A DNA stretch of 64,000 bases from Prostheceraeus crozeri (GCA_907163375.1 CAJQUW010005288.1:62001-126000); one strand, 5' to 3'. Numbered from the stretch's first letter, positions 1 to 9,390 are shown. The notes: a model not told the origin generated them from the letters alone. Made by a program: numbers and translations.

Positions 1-132
1 AAGGCATTCAACAGTGGTAATACTTCCATCATGAAGAATAAAAATCAGAAAGCTTATGAGTTTACTATCTATCATTAGAGTGGGAGACAGTTCCTCCGCT
101 TTCATTCTTTTACTAAAGGTCTTACGCTGAGG

Positions 133-1176
133 TTGGATAGTGAATTCTATCCACATCTTGGTTTTGGTCATGGACTACATCTAACGTCAATTGCTACTGC
201 AAATGTTAAAAAAGTTTATTCAACTCGAATCAACAAATTTCATTATAGATTTAAAATATTTGATGAAGATGTTGTAGAATGCGAAGAACGCATCATTTTG
301 AAAAAGCGTGGTGTTCAACCTTTATCACTTATTGAGTTAGTAAAACGATGGAATGAGACTGTGGGTAAGAAGTATGGAGAGAAAATTATGGCGGACAAAA
401 ATAAGTTGGTTATTCAGAAATATAATGACAAACTTACAGTTTATTTCTCTCCAACCTTGCGTCATTTTGTAAGACATTATACGCCTATTATAGGAAGCGG
501 TGTGGTGTATGGTTCTCATGAATATCACACTAAAGCTGATTCAGTTAATGATGAATGGTGGGTGGACATCTATGGCGATCGCATCAAGAAAATTTACCAG
601 TCTTATGAAGAATCTAAAGTTGCTATCAATATAATGCCGCGTCTATATCATACAGTTGAAAGCTTCATTCATGTAGTAAATCCTTATATACAACAGAAGT
701 TGAAGCATGTGATGAAAAGTAAATATGATGTAAAGACACACCACATTTCGTTTTCAATTGAAAAACAACGCGTTGTTCTGAAACTGGGTGATGACATTCA
801 ATGTCAATTGAGTAAAAATTTGAAAAAACTCTTTGGCTTTTCAATGCTACAAACTGTGTTTGCTGCTGCGCATACGATTGGTATAGAAACACCAATGACA
901 CTTGATAAACATGAACAACACCTTTACATTCAAAGTGATTTGATTTTACCTATTTCTGTTGGCGAGAAAAAAGAATACATTTTACGTGATTTCATTCATG
1001 ATAAAGACGCTTCATATGGAATAGTCGAGAAGATGTTTGAATCTATTTTCTATCATCCCGTCGTCAAACAAACTATACCCTCTATTGCTATCAAAATTAC
1101 CAATGGTTTACAAGAGTGTATCCATGTGAAAGATACTAAATCCCTCGTAACTTTAGTGTTTCGGAAAACAAAGTGA
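133..1176 (+). CDS. Unrecognised protein beside the PolB gene
   Basis: A 347-codon frame, convergent with the PolB gene (180 bp between stop codons) and followed by AATAAA about 23 bp after its stop. The protein is rich in Lys, His, Tyr and aromatic residues and has no signal peptide or membrane segment. Two similar short motifs are visible, one near residues 104-113 (YFSPTLRHFV) and one near 218-232 (QCQLSKNLKKLFGF). They recall a repeated SPxLxxxLGF-like motif of uncharacterised proteins encoded next to PolB in Polinton-like elements; that link is from memory. The codon given as start is TTG and the frame is open a little further upstream, so the true start is uncertain and may lie before the window. 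Treated as part of the same fossil element as the polymerase. Function unknown. Confidence 0.5.
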   Translation: MDSEFYPHLGFGHGLHLTSIATANVKKVYSTRINKFHYRFKIFDEDVVECEERIILKKRGVQPLSLIELVKRWNETVGKKYGEKIMADKNKLVIQKYNDKLTVYFSPTLRHFVRHYTPIIGSGVVYGSHEYHTKADSVNDEWWVDIYGDRIKKIYQSYEESKVAINIMPRLYHTVESFIHVVNPYIQQKLKHVMKSKYDVKTHHISFSIEKQRVVLKLGDDIQCQLSKNLKKLFGFSMLQTVFAAAHTIGIETPMTLDKHEQHLYIQSDLILPISVGEKKEYILRDFIHDKDASYGIVEKMFESIFYHPVVKQTIPSIAIKITNGLQECIHVKDTKSLVTLVFRKTK

Positions 1177-1198
1177 AGTCATTGTGATATGTTTATTG

Positions 1199-1204
1199 AA
1201 ATAA
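1199..1204 (+). terminator. Polyadenylation signal AATAAA
   Basis: AATAAA follows the stop codon of the 347-codon gene by about 23 bp, inside the short convergent spacer. Position and spacing fit a eukaryotic poly(A) signal. Cleavage site not determined. Confidence 0.45.
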
Positions 1205-1355
1205 AAATATGTATATGAAAAAGTCTTTTCACAGATATAGGGGGAATGGGCTGACTGTAGGCATATATTCACAAGGAAGAAACGATCTCATACGATACAT
1301 AAAACAACCATGTATATCTACAAAAAGCAACATCAAAATACTGAGTTAAAGTTGA

Positions 1356-4300
1356 TTATGTCAATACATCTCCTGAATGTGGTAGCGTGAGTTTTATTCT
1401 TTTGGGTGGAGGTATGTTTGTGTCAGGATGTCCATGTGGAAGAGATGTGTTATGTCCTATCCAACACCTCTTATCCTCCCATGCTGAAAGTGCTCGTTTC
1501 TTGAACGTGTACGTTTTCACAGTATGAACTTGAGATTTTAAGATTGTCATATTGACAAACGTTATAGTTTTATTTTTATAGGCCTTCTTATAGGACCGAT
1601 GTTTCATTTTATGAACAATGGATTTTGATATACCTTTAGCACGCTTAATACTATCTGCACATTCTTTTAGTTTCATGGAATACATTTTAGGACGGAGGAG
1701 AATCATTTCATCTATTTCCTTTCCTGCTGTTTCATCCTTAAAACAACCAAGTTTGGCTTTATTCTGTATGGAATAGAGTGGATGAGTGGGATTGTAGTTA
1801 GATTTATCGAAATATTTTTCTAATGACTTACCTACTTCATTAAAATTTAAATCTTTTTGAGTGGTAATTCCTAAAAAGAAACTATCTGTATCACCACCCA
1901 GCAAGCGAACCTCTTTTACGAGAGGGCATGGTTTTAATATTTTGTAGAAGAGTTGATACATTTCAAGCTTGGAATAATCTAAAACGGCTTGCCCAATATA
2001 GATGGGTTTGCACAACTCAACTTCTGATTTAATCATTTTAACACCTACAAGATCCTCATCGATGATGTCTCTATCAATGAAAAGAGGTGATGAGGTCAAT
2101 TTGTGATATTTTTGTTCATCAACGACTAGTTTGTAATTCATACGTTTTCTAACATCCTCCATGGTCTTTCCGAATAGACTATTATTCTTATATTTATAAA
2201 AATCCTTTTCAAAATTATTTTGGGCGAGTGCACGTTTTTGACTGTTACTATCTATGTAGGGTTTGAGGAAGGCTTTCTGTCTAAATTTGATAATGCGGTG
2301 AACTGACTTTAGAAGCATGCCCATTTCTAAATAGAATTTTAATATGCAGAAGTGTACGAGATAATTTTTCTTATCATATTGGGTGAGTAAAAGTTTGCGG
2401 CATGGTTTGTACCTTGGCTGTCCACACTCTGTTAAGTTATTATGAAATTGTGACATGAATGGTGAAAACATATCTTCAGTCACTTCGCCAGATTCAGGTG
2501 CGAGTGGGAAATCAGCAGTTTTATTTTTAATACTATTTGGATAAATCAAATCCACTTCAAAATAATATCCCCAATCACCTTCATCTGGAATATTCAGTAT
2601 GTTTGAAGGGTTGGAGTAATACTCAAGCTCATTTTGATTTAACCAACTAAACTCGGAATGAGGTAGTGGTTTAGACAGTGAACTGCCATATAAATTATTT
2701 TGGTCATAGTACTTTAGGTGGATATGATCATCACCTACTGTTTCAGATTTTATATGATGTTTATTTACAAATGTGAGACCACCGCGTATTCCGCGCTCAA
2801 ATATATTATACATCTCCGGGTCTTGTAAGAGATGAATGGTCTCACCAGTCATTTTAAAGGCTGATTTAAAGGACATGGCTGGTAGACTGACAAAGTGGAT
2901 AGGATCTAATTTGTCTTCTTCTAATGCCACTCGTCGAAACTCCTGAAAGACATCAGCCAGCAAAATGACATCTAATTCTAAGTAAGCGATCATATAATCG
3001 CCAAACGTTTTACAATTAAATTTTAACCATGCCTCTTGAGCATGTTCATAGTCCTCTACTGGACAATCTTCACCCGTCAAATCGTTTTTGAATTTGTCAA
3101 TGGAAGGAAGGGTTGTTTCATTTAGTTTAGACATTGAGCTAAAATACGCATAAGGAAAGACTCCTTTGCGAGTGATTATTTCATCCGTTAAGTTTGGATA
3201 GTGTTTCTTCAAAGTTTGACTATGGGGAAGAAACTTGAGATTACGAACGAGAGAAGCTAGTGACGCTGACATGAATTGAAATGAATCTAAAAATTTTATT
3301 TCGAAGAAGACTGTCTTATTTTCTTTAGTTTTATCTACTGGTACTTTTGCTGTCATTGCCATGAATTTTTCTCTCGTTTGTGCTATTACATTAAACTGCC
3401 ACGATTTCATCTGGCTCAACCCTCCTTTTATGAGCATATGACTGTCATAGCCCTTAAAGTTATGAAAAATGACGGGTAGTACACGACGTCTCAACCTAAG
3501 TGAAAAGTTACATTTGGAGCAGAGTGCGTTTCTAAATTTACCAGTGATGTGATCATGATCACGCACTTTCTTAATTTTATCGTCATCAAACGTTTTATGA
3601 CATTTAGGACAGGATGTGCAACTTTCAAATTTTTGTTTGTCTTCATCTGACATATGTAGTGACTTACGCTGCAATTGGGAATCATATGATTGTTGAAATT
3701 TTGCAGCTTTATCGAGAAATTCTAGAAATTTTGAAATGCAATCTTCACCTTGCCAAGTATGCATTTTGTTTTGTCTATTCCTAAAGTGGTCATGCCATAC
3801 TTCATAGCAGGATATGGCTGCTGGCTTGTGGATGATATCATCAATGTAGCATTCTATGTCTGCGTAAATGACACGCAGGGGACTTAATTCGTCACCATTA
3901 TCCCTATGTGAAAATATTTTATCTTTGGGCATGCGTTCCATTTGTAATTTACCTCGCTTGCACCATTCATAGTGAGTTTCAAATTTATCTTTACTCCAAA
4001 ATGAGCGGATGCAGCGGTCGCATACAAAATGTTCACCTCTTTTAGAGTGCCCCAAGTGAGTGTACAAGCGAGAGATTTTGGGAATACCACAGTAGTGCCA
4101 TTCCTCGCTATCATCTTGTTTTACTAATAAGAGGTTGACTACACGTTCATAACAAGTTGAACGTGAATTATAGCGGGCACCCTTCAACCCCTTCTCCCAC
4201 ACGTGAACGACAATTTTAATCTTATTATGTTTTTCGAACGTTTCTACATCTTTGATTTTCATGTTGTTACTATCACAACCTTCAAAGTCTAGTTCATCCT

Positions 4301-5174
4301 CCCACTGTCTATAGCTATAGGTGCGATCTCGATGCGCGTTGATATCATTATAGTGAAGGATGGATAGGACTGCATATTTGAAACACTGTGATTTACAATC
4401 AACATTGATGACAGCTTTCTTATTATACAACGTTTTTGGAAGTTTAAATGTGCCTCGAGCTGCATGACTTTCTAATAGGGAAATTTTGAATATGGCTGAG
4501 TCCACACCATCAAAAATGAGAGCGCTGTCGCGTTGATTGAATTTATCTACATTTGATTTTAAACATTGAATGTGAAAATTTAGCCAAGACTCGCAGTCTA
4601 CAACTTCGGTTGCGGAAGAGGAAGGAATATGAAACTGTATTCTCTCCGTCACTTGACCCGTTTGAAAATCTATTTTAATATATTTTAGTTTAAGGTAGAT
4701 GAGCGCCTTCATTCTAAAATTGTCTAAATTATTGAAGAGCGCTTCGATAATGTTAGAATTTTGAAGGAGCCACTCAGGAAAATCTACAATTTGAGTATTG
4801 GACTCCATGCAGTAGTCGCGTACTAAATTATTATGTGAAACATTAATGAGGGAGATGGTAGAGGTACCGTTGGTGTAGTGATCATTTGCATGCGTGTGTT
4901 GAAGTCTGTGCGAAGATCGCTGAAAGTGACTATCAAAAGAAAGAGGGCACAAATCGCAAGGAAAGGAGATGTCATCGTCAGAATCAACTTCACCTCCGGA
5001 GATTGACACCGCTTTGCGTTGACACACACGTTGTTTGATGTGTCGAAGGAGACTGTGCTTCCTTGTAAACATATGTCCGCAGTCGGCACATTCCCACTCG
5101 TTGCCTTGCCGCGAGAGTCCTGAGCTGGAACTCACATCACCTGAAAGAGAAATCATTCTTTCATCTCTGTTCAA
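1356..5174 (-). CDS. Protein-primed-type family B DNA polymerase of a Polinton-type element
   Basis: An uninterrupted 1272-codon frame. Order of parts: C2H2 zinc finger near residues 29-51 (ECADCGHMF, then H-x(4)-C), a second finger near 72-94, a long N-terminal region, an exonuclease-like motif (IYADIECY), an endonuclease VII/HNH-like zinc module (CPKCHKTF ... RDHDHITGKFRNALCSKC), then polymerase motifs HNFKGYDSHML, YDQNNLYGSSLSKPLP (motif A), NNSLFGKTMEDVRKRM (motif B) and GDTDSFFLG (motif C, catalytic aspartates present). This arrangement is that of the organellar/viral type B polymerases carried by Polinton/Maverick-like elements, which replicate the element DNA. The frame looks whole. 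A minus-strand TATA-like box lies about 290 bp upstream and GT/AG-like signals occur between it and this ATG, so translation may begin in an upstream exon. Family call is confident; the exact Polinton subgroup is not. Confidence 0.85.
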   Translation of the reverse strand: MNRDERMISLSGDVSSSSGLSRQGNEWECADCGHMFTRKHSLLRHIKQRVCQRKAVSISGGEVDSDDDISFPCDLCPLSFDSHFQRSSHRLQHTHANDHYTNGTSTISLINVSHNNLVRDYCMESNTQIVDFPEWLLQNSNIIEALFNNLDNFRMKALIYLKLKYIKIDFQTGQVTERIQFHIPSSSATEVVDCESWLNFHIQCLKSNVDKFNQRDSALIFDGVDSAIFKISLLESHAARGTFKLPKTLYNKKAVINVDCKSQCFKYAVLSILHYNDINAHRDRTYSYRQWEDELDFEGCDSNNMKIKDVETFEKHNKIKIVVHVWEKGLKGARYNSRSTCYERVVNLLLVKQDDSEEWHYCGIPKISRLYTHLGHSKRGEHFVCDRCIRSFWSKDKFETHYEWCKRGKLQMERMPKDKIFSHRDNGDELSPLRVIYADIECYIDDIIHKPAAISCYEVWHDHFRNRQNKMHTWQGEDCISKFLEFLDKAAKFQQSYDSQLQRKSLHMSDEDKQKFESCTSCPKCHKTFDDDKIKKVRDHDHITGKFRNALCSKCNFSLRLRRRVLPVIFHNFKGYDSHMLIKGGLSQMKSWQFNVIAQTREKFMAMTAKVPVDKTKENKTVFFEIKFLDSFQFMSASLASLVRNLKFLPHSQTLKKHYPNLTDEIITRKGVFPYAYFSSMSKLNETTLPSIDKFKNDLTGEDCPVEDYEHAQEAWLKFNCKTFGDYMIAYLELDVILLADVFQEFRRVALEEDKLDPIHFVSLPAMSFKSAFKMTGETIHLLQDPEMYNIFERGIRGGLTFVNKHHIKSETVGDDHIHLKYYDQNNLYGSSLSKPLPHSEFSWLNQNELEYYSNPSNILNIPDEGDWGYYFEVDLIYPNSIKNKTADFPLAPESGEVTEDMFSPFMSQFHNNLTECGQPRYKPCRKLLLTQYDKKNYLVHFCILKFYLEMGMLLKSVHRIIKFRQKAFLKPYIDSNSQKRALAQNNFEKDFYKYKNNSLFGKTMEDVRKRMNYKLVVDEQKYHKLTSSPLFIDRDIIDEDLVGVKMIKSEVELCKPIYIGQAVLDYSKLEMYQLFYKILKPCPLVKEVRLLGGDTDSFFLGITTQKDLNFNEVGKSLEKYFDKSNYNPTHPLYSIQNKAKLGCFKDETAGKEIDEMILLRPKMYSMKLKECADSIKRAKGISKSIVHKMKHRSYKKAYKNKTITFVNMTILKSQVHTVKTYTFKKRALSAWEDKRCWIGHNTSLPHGHPDTNIPPPKRIKLTLPHSGDVLT

Positions 5175-5584
5175 GCCTCAGTGTAGTGTTACAACCTACC
5201 TTGACTCAATAACTCTAAACTTTCCTCGAGAAGAGAGGGCGTTGGTGATGAAGTTGATGCCTGAAATTGAGGAAGATGCTATTAGTCACACGTTTGAGGG
5301 AGATGAGAGGAAATTTTCAACTTACCATTTCAACGAAATCAAGTTTAAGGTTGATACTTCTACAAGATAGAGACTTCACTCAAATAATAGTCAAAGAGAG
5401 AGATCGTGCGTTCGTCACTTGTATGATTCACAGATTAAATGAAATGACCTGAATGTCACTTTGCTTATATACTTTCATCCTCTTCATTCATTGGATGTTC
5501 ATTCTGATTGGCTGCTTGTGTATACTTAAGAATTAGAAAAATGTTAAAGTTATCATTATTCAAAGTCAGCATTTCAAAGACAAC
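5175..5584. promoter_or_regulatory. Divergent intergenic region between PolB and small plus-strand gene
   Basis: This 410-bp spacer separates the polymerase gene (minus) from the 145-codon gene (plus). Read on the minus strand it has a TATA-like box (GTATATAAG, plus 5463-5473). No matching TATA box is evident for the plus-strand gene. It likely holds both promoters and possibly a short 5' leader of the polymerase gene. Confidence 0.45.
5463..5473 (-). promoter_or_regulatory. TATA-like box, PolB promoter
   Basis: Minus-strand GTATATAAGCA. The same TATATAA core occurs ahead of the other minus-strand genes of this region (7269-7277, 7791-7798, 10241-10250), which supports a shared promoter type. 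Confidence 0.5.
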
Positions 5585-6022
5585 ATGACAAGTCCTCCAA
5601 CAACACCAAATACCGCATTGGAGTTCTCCTCTCCATATACATCAGCAAAGGTGCTCGTTACACCAAATGCACCAAGAAAGGCGAAGGTGGAGAAGACATA
5701 CAATCTCGACAATATACGAAAGTTATCATTATCGGAGGAGGATGAAGAGGAGTTGCCCGACCTAACAGGCATACGGTGGAAATATTTACAATATGATGCC
5801 GAAGGGGTGATGGAGATGACCAGCAAGTCGCACTTGCATCAAATATGGGAGTGGTACACCCCTAACTCCCAACCGCGAACCGTGGCGGAGTGGGCGTACA
5901 TTGAGAAAGTGAGGGACGCTGCAGAAGAACGTTTAAAGCAGCTCAACTGTTTTTGTAATCTATGTGAAGCCAGACTCTGGGACGATATTGACGATGAAGA
6001 CCTTTTGAAATACATGCCATAA
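5585..6022 (+). CDS. Small acidic protein of unknown function
   Basis: 145 codons from ATG to TAA. The stop overlaps a poly(A)-like ATAATAAA. The N-terminus (MTSPPTTPNT) is Thr/Pro-rich and probably disordered, residues 50-60 are acidic (SEEDEEELPDL), and the C-terminal half is Trp/Tyr/Arg-rich with a pair of cysteines (NCFCNLC) near residues 121-127. No signal peptide or membrane segment. I do not recognise a family. It is divergent from the polymerase gene and lies inside the same gene-dense stretch, so I infer it belongs to the same element. Confidence 0.5.
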   Translation: MTSPPTTPNTALEFSSPYTSAKVLVTPNAPRKAKVEKTYNLDNIRKLSLSEEDEEELPDLTGIRWKYLQYDAEGVMEMTSKSHLHQIWEWYTPNSQPRTVAEWAYIEKVRDAAEERLKQLNCFCNLCEARLWDDIDDEDLLKYMP

Positions 6023-6084
6023 TAAATGTTTATTTCGTATTATCTTTGCTTTCATACTGACTTACTTGAATGGGGTTTTAGTGA

Positions 6085-6478
6085 ATAATTTAACCATAAA
6101 TACTTTTTCATTTGGAAATAGTAGCACGCTTAGTCTAACTTGTAAATCTAAAAACATTTCATATGGACGATGATGGTAGATAAAATAGTGTCAAATAAAT
6201 TAAGATAGCTTACACTTCTGATACAGGGATAGCAATCGACTGCGATCCATGTGTAAAGAGCTTGTTAGACTATGGATGGGCTTAAGTGGATGATTTAACC
6301 ATGTATACTTTTTCATTTGGAAATAGTAGCACGCTTAGTCTAACTTGTAAATCTAAAAACATTTCATATGGACGATGATGGTAGATAAAATAGTGTCAAA
6401 TAAATTAAGATAGCTTACACTTCTGATACAGGGATAGCAATCGACTGCGATCCATGTGTAAAGAGCTTGTTAGACTAC
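6085..6478. repeat. Tandem duplication, period 205 bp, two copies
   Basis: About 189 bp at 6085-6273 recurs at 6290-6478 with only a few differences; matching points are exactly 205 bp apart (for example TGCGATCCAT at 6241 and 6446). Each copy ends near AGGGATAGCAATCGACTGC, a short block that also precedes the second 141-bp repeat at 7321. No gene is evident. It occupies the spacer after the 145-codon gene. Confidence 0.85.
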
Positions 6479-6822
6479 GGAAGAGAGAAGTGTGTTATGT
6501 TGCGTGTGGCGCGTGAGTGTCCTCCCATTTCATTCCATTCATCAATTCGTCTCATTGATAGAGACAGGTAGAACTCATGGTTCTCATAACGTATGCAATG
6601 GAAAGTTTTAGGCAACCTTCGACAGTTGGCTAAATGTCGCCCTGGCGCGAATGCATACTACGTTGAGACAGAGGCAATCACTTGCAAACATGACGCAGAG
6701 AGGTTTAACAAGATTGACCATTGCCGAATGTCCCTTGCGGTATACATAGCTACGGGTTTCACCGCCGCCCTTTACAGGAACGCCCGTCGAAAGGAAGTAT
6801 TACACCGAACTGCATTTGCAAC

Positions 6823-6963
6823 GTTCAAGTTGACTGATAGCAGATTCAACTTAATGATAGTATTCGCCAGTCCGAAGACTGCCCAGGGCAAACCGCGAGG
6901 AGGTTCTATCATGTCTTGCCCCATGGTGGCCCTTAAGAGAGCCGATGGTTCGTTCTCGGGAGT
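6823..6963 (-). repeat. 141-bp cassette spacer repeat, copy A
   Basis: First of three nearly identical 141-bp units (others 7345-7485 and 7819-7959). It ends 10 bp 3' of the stop codon of the 84-codon minus-strand gene. It begins with a hairpin, stem AAGTTGA/TCAACTT around the loop CTGATAGCAGAT. Both strands are open in at least one frame over most of the unit, but I regard the conservation as repeat identity rather than proof of coding. Confidence 0.85.
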
Positions 6964-6973
6964 AACAAGATGA

Positions 6974-7228
6974 CTATTGGCTTGAATAGTCAATGGGTAT
7001 GACGGTTAGGTTGTCATAGACCCTATACCGCCTAAGCCGTGGTGGTGCATCTGGCACCTTTCGGATGCGAGTGGTATTTGGAGTCCACACCTCATCCGTC
7101 CAAACGATCCTCTTGATCTTCCCCTTCTTCTCATCCTCCTCATCCCACTCGTCGAGGATGATGAGGTCGGGAATGCCGTTGTCTTCATCGGTGAAGACGG
7201 GAATGTTGTCGGTAGATGTCGCTTCCAT
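6974..7228 (-). CDS. 84-aa acidic protein of unknown function
   Basis: Minus-strand ATG frame. A TATA box (CTATATAAG, plus 7269-7277) lies 41-49 bp upstream of the ATG and the 141-bp repeat begins 10 bp after the stop. The protein has an acidic centre (DEWDEEDEKKGK) followed by a basic, Arg/Pro-rich stretch (PPRLRRYRVY). No transmembrane or zinc motif. Family not recognised. The ATG-proximal TATA box and compact spacing make this frame much more credible than its antisense shadow. Confidence 0.5.
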   Translation of the reverse strand: MEATSTDNIPVFTDEDNGIPDLIILDEWDEEDEKKGKIKRIVWTDEVWTPNTTRIRKVPDAPPRLRRYRVYDNLTVIPIDYSSQ

Positions 7229-7268
7229 CGTGACTTCAAATTGAATGAGAAGCGCTACAATCTTCTGG

Positions 7269-7277
7269 CTTATATAG
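7269..7277 (-). promoter_or_regulatory. TATA box of the 84-aa gene
   Basis: Minus-strand CTATATAAG, 41-49 bp upstream of the ATG at 7228, implying a very short leader. Matches the TATATAA core seen at three other minus-strand positions in this region. Confidence 0.6.
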
Positions 7278-7344
7278 GGTTTTCAACAATGAATTGCTCA
7301 ACAGCGAATCAGAATGCTTCAGGGATAGCAATCGACTGCATAAT

Positions 7345-7485
7345 GTTCAAGTTGACTGATAGCAGATTCAACTTAATGATAGTATTCGCCAGTCCGAAGA
7401 CTGCCCAGGGCAAACCGCGAGGAGGTTCTATCATGTCTTGCCCCATGGTGGCCCTTAAGAGAGCCGATGGTTCGTTCTCGGGAGT
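7345..7485 (-). repeat. 141-bp cassette spacer repeat, copy B
   Basis: Same unit as 6823-6963. It ends 7 bp 3' of the stop of the 88-aa gene and begins about 67 bp upstream of the TATA box of the 84-aa gene, so it lies exactly between two cassettes. Confidence 0.85.
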
Positions 7486-7492
7486 CGTCATC

Positions 7493-7759
7493 CTACAGCC
7501 TACCAATTCTGCTGAGAGAGTCAAAGACTCTCTCTTTGGTAGCACTGTCGACTTCCACACTAACTGGCATGTGAGTATAGAGTGGAATGTAGCGCCATTC
7601 CGTTGGATTGACAGCAGTTGCTGTCATCGGATTGCCAATCCGAGCAAGATTGTTGTGGACTCTGTCTTGCTCCTCTAGCCTGACAAACTCCTCAAATAAA
7701 TTTCGCGGCCTTAACTGCGGTCCGCGAGGAGAGCTGACTTGACTGTTCGGCGTCTGCAT
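7493..7759 (-). CDS. 88-aa protein of unknown function
   Basis: Minus-strand ATG frame with a TATA box (GGTATATAAACC, plus 7789-7800) 32-41 bp upstream. Begins MQTPNSQVSSPRGP, a Pro/Ser-rich start that loosely resembles the start of the 145-codon gene; the rest is mixed charged and hydrophobic with RNLFEEFVRLEEQDRV predicted helical. No recognised domain. The shared promoter type and the 141-bp repeat immediately downstream place it in the same set of cassettes as its neighbours. Confidence 0.5.
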   Translation of the reverse strand: MQTPNSQVSSPRGPQLRPRNLFEEFVRLEEQDRVHNNLARIGNPMTATAVNPTEWRYIPLYTHMPVSVEVDSATKERVFDSLSRIGRL

Positions 7760-7790
7760 GATTGAAATGAAATGAAATGAGAGGCAGTGG

Positions 7791-7798
7791 TTTATATA
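7791..7798 (-). promoter_or_regulatory. TATA box of the 88-aa gene
   Basis: Minus-strand TATATAAA, 32-39 bp upstream of the ATG at 7759. Copy C of the 141-bp repeat begins about 20 bp further upstream. Confidence 0.6.
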
Positions 7799-7818
7799 CC
7801 CCTCTAACGCGACGCAAC

Positions 7819-7959
7819 GTTCAAGTTGACTGATAGCAGATTCAACTTAATGATAGTATTCGCCAGTCCGAAGACTGCCCAGGGCAAACCGCGTGGAGGT
7901 TCTATCATGTCTTGCCCCTAGGTGGCCCTTAAGAGAGCCGATGGTTCGTTCTCGGGAGT
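7819..7959 (-). repeat. 141-bp cassette spacer repeat, copy C
   Basis: Third copy of the unit at 6823-6963. It lies 97 bp 3' of the stop of the 411-codon gene and about 20 bp upstream of the TATA box of the 88-aa gene. Confidence 0.85.
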
Positions 7960-8056
7960 AAATTGATGGGGTGGTGAAGGCAGGCAAAGATCTGCAATGA
8001 AAATGATATGTATTAGAATAGGATATACTATCTTATTTACTTTTTCACTTACCAAG

Positions 8057-9292
8057 TTAGTCATCCTTAGGCAGTCTCGCGGGCTTCCTGATTGAAAATT
8101 TGTGGAGATGCCCGCGCATTCTTAGTGTAGCGTGGAGGCATTTCTTGCTCGGATGTCCATGATAGCATACAATGCTTTCGTCCAGGCTTTTATTGACGAG
8201 GACTTCGCCGGCCAGATGGTTATCCCGAATAGGGATGTGGAACTCAAACAAACGATCCTCATTCACACGTTCCCACTCATCCCTCATGCGCTCCAACTTC
8301 TCACACGCCTGCCTCTCATCACCCCGCCGAGCCACAGTCCTCTCCAACTCAACATTCCTCGCTCTCAACACACTCATCTCCTTCATCATCTCCTCAAACT
8401 TCGCTTCTGCCTCTCCCATTCTCCTCTCCGCAGCACTCGCCCTCTTCTCACACTCATCATTCTTGTCTTCCAACACTCGCACATTCTCCTTCAACTCTTT
8501 CACAACACGCCTCATACGGATATTCTCATCTGCCACCTCCTTACATTTCACCTCCTTCATTTTCAGCTCACTCAACTCACTCAACGTTCTCTCATTCACC
8601 TTCCTCAAACTTTCGTAGCGATCTACCAACAAAGCATGTGCCGCTTGCTGCGACACATGCTTCTTTTCCATGTCCTCATCCCACCGCGCCGACTGCTTCC
8701 GTACCCCACCACCCTTCACTATTGGGGAAGATGAGCTCTTCGGGGGGTCGCTAATAACAATATTGGATACCTCCGATGACGAAGAGCTCAACTTCCTCAC
8801 ACACTTCCTCACTCGCTCCCTATCCAAATCCACATCATCCTCATCATCACTCTCAAACACTCTCTTCCGCCACTTGTCAGCCTTCAAACCGGCCACAGCA
8901 TTCTCTACCTCATTCTCCACAGCATTCCCACTAGCATTCTCCACAGCATTCCCACTAGCATTCTCAACAACATTCCCACTAGCATTCTCAACAACATTCT
9001 CAACAACATTCGCAACATTCGCCAACATTCGCTCCCTCTCTTCCACAATCAACTGCGTAAATCTCAAATCGGTCACCAACCCTCCTACACACTCACCATG
9101 CCTCCGATAAAACTCGGCCTCCTGCCCAACAACCAACAGCACCCTGCACTTCACACAGGCAATCCTATTCAGGATAACCATGTGGTCGGCCCCTGCCTTC
9201 CTTATGTGGTCCCTGAGACCGTCTCGGCGGTTGATTCTACCGCATACGCACATTTTAATATGAAATTTCTTATTTCTATCGTTGTTCACCAT
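8057..9292 (-). CDS. Zinc-motif, coiled-coil protein of unknown function
   Basis: 411 codons. N-terminus has two Cys/His clusters: residues 15-37 (CVCG ... RDGLRDHIRKAGADH) and about 46-68 (CVKC ... FYRRHGEC), so metal binding is plausible. Residues about 92-132 are an octapeptide repeat (ENASGN-type) encoded by a 24-nt minisatellite. Then an acidic/Ser-rich linker, a long charged coiled coil at about 220-345 (KELKENVRVLEDKNDECEKR) and a compact C-terminal segment (HIPIRDNHLAGEVL ... CYHGHPSKKC). This architecture suggests a DNA-binding or scaffold protein but I recognise no family. A TATA-like box at 10241-10250 could serve it through a spliced leader. Confidence 0.55.
   Translation of the reverse strand: MVNNDRNKKFHIKMCVCGRINRRDGLRDHIRKAGADHMVILNRIACVKCRVLLVVGQEAEFYRRHGECVGGLVTDLRFTQLIVEERERMLANVANVVENVVENASGNVVENASGNAVENASGNAVENEVENAVAGLKADKWRKRVFESDDEDDVDLDRERVRKCVRKLSSSSSEVSNIVISDPPKSSSSPIVKGGGVRKQSARWDEDMEKKHVSQQAAHALLVDRYESLRKVNERTLSELSELKMKEVKCKEVADENIRMRRVVKELKENVRVLEDKNDECEKRASAAERRMGEAEAKFEEMMKEMSVLRARNVELERTVARRGDERQACEKLERMRDEWERVNEDRLFEFHIPIRDNHLAGEVLVNKSLDESIVCYHGHPSKKCLHATLRMRGHLHKFSIRKPARLPKDD
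8912..9025 (-). repeat. 24-bp coding minisatellite
   Basis: Imperfect repeats of about 24 bp (unit contains CATTCCCACTAGCATTCTC on the plus strand) encode the ENASGN repeats of the 411-codon protein. The unit length is a multiple of three, so copy-number change keeps the frame. Confidence 0.75.
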
Positions 9293-9390
9293 TTTTGCTG
9301 TCAGTACTCAGATTTCTCGTTAACTGTAAGATAATGAAATTAGTATAAGTTTTGAATCATGTAGTACAGTCATATTCCTAAAGCATTACA

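Noticed and set aside
6593-6973. 126-codon plus-strand frame
   Set aside because: Its second half is the 141-bp repeat and the first half has no motif; the minus-strand genes with TATA boxes explain the region better.
8132-9110. Long Ser/Thr/His-rich plus-strand frames
   Set aside because: Antisense shadows of the 411-codon coiled-coil gene.
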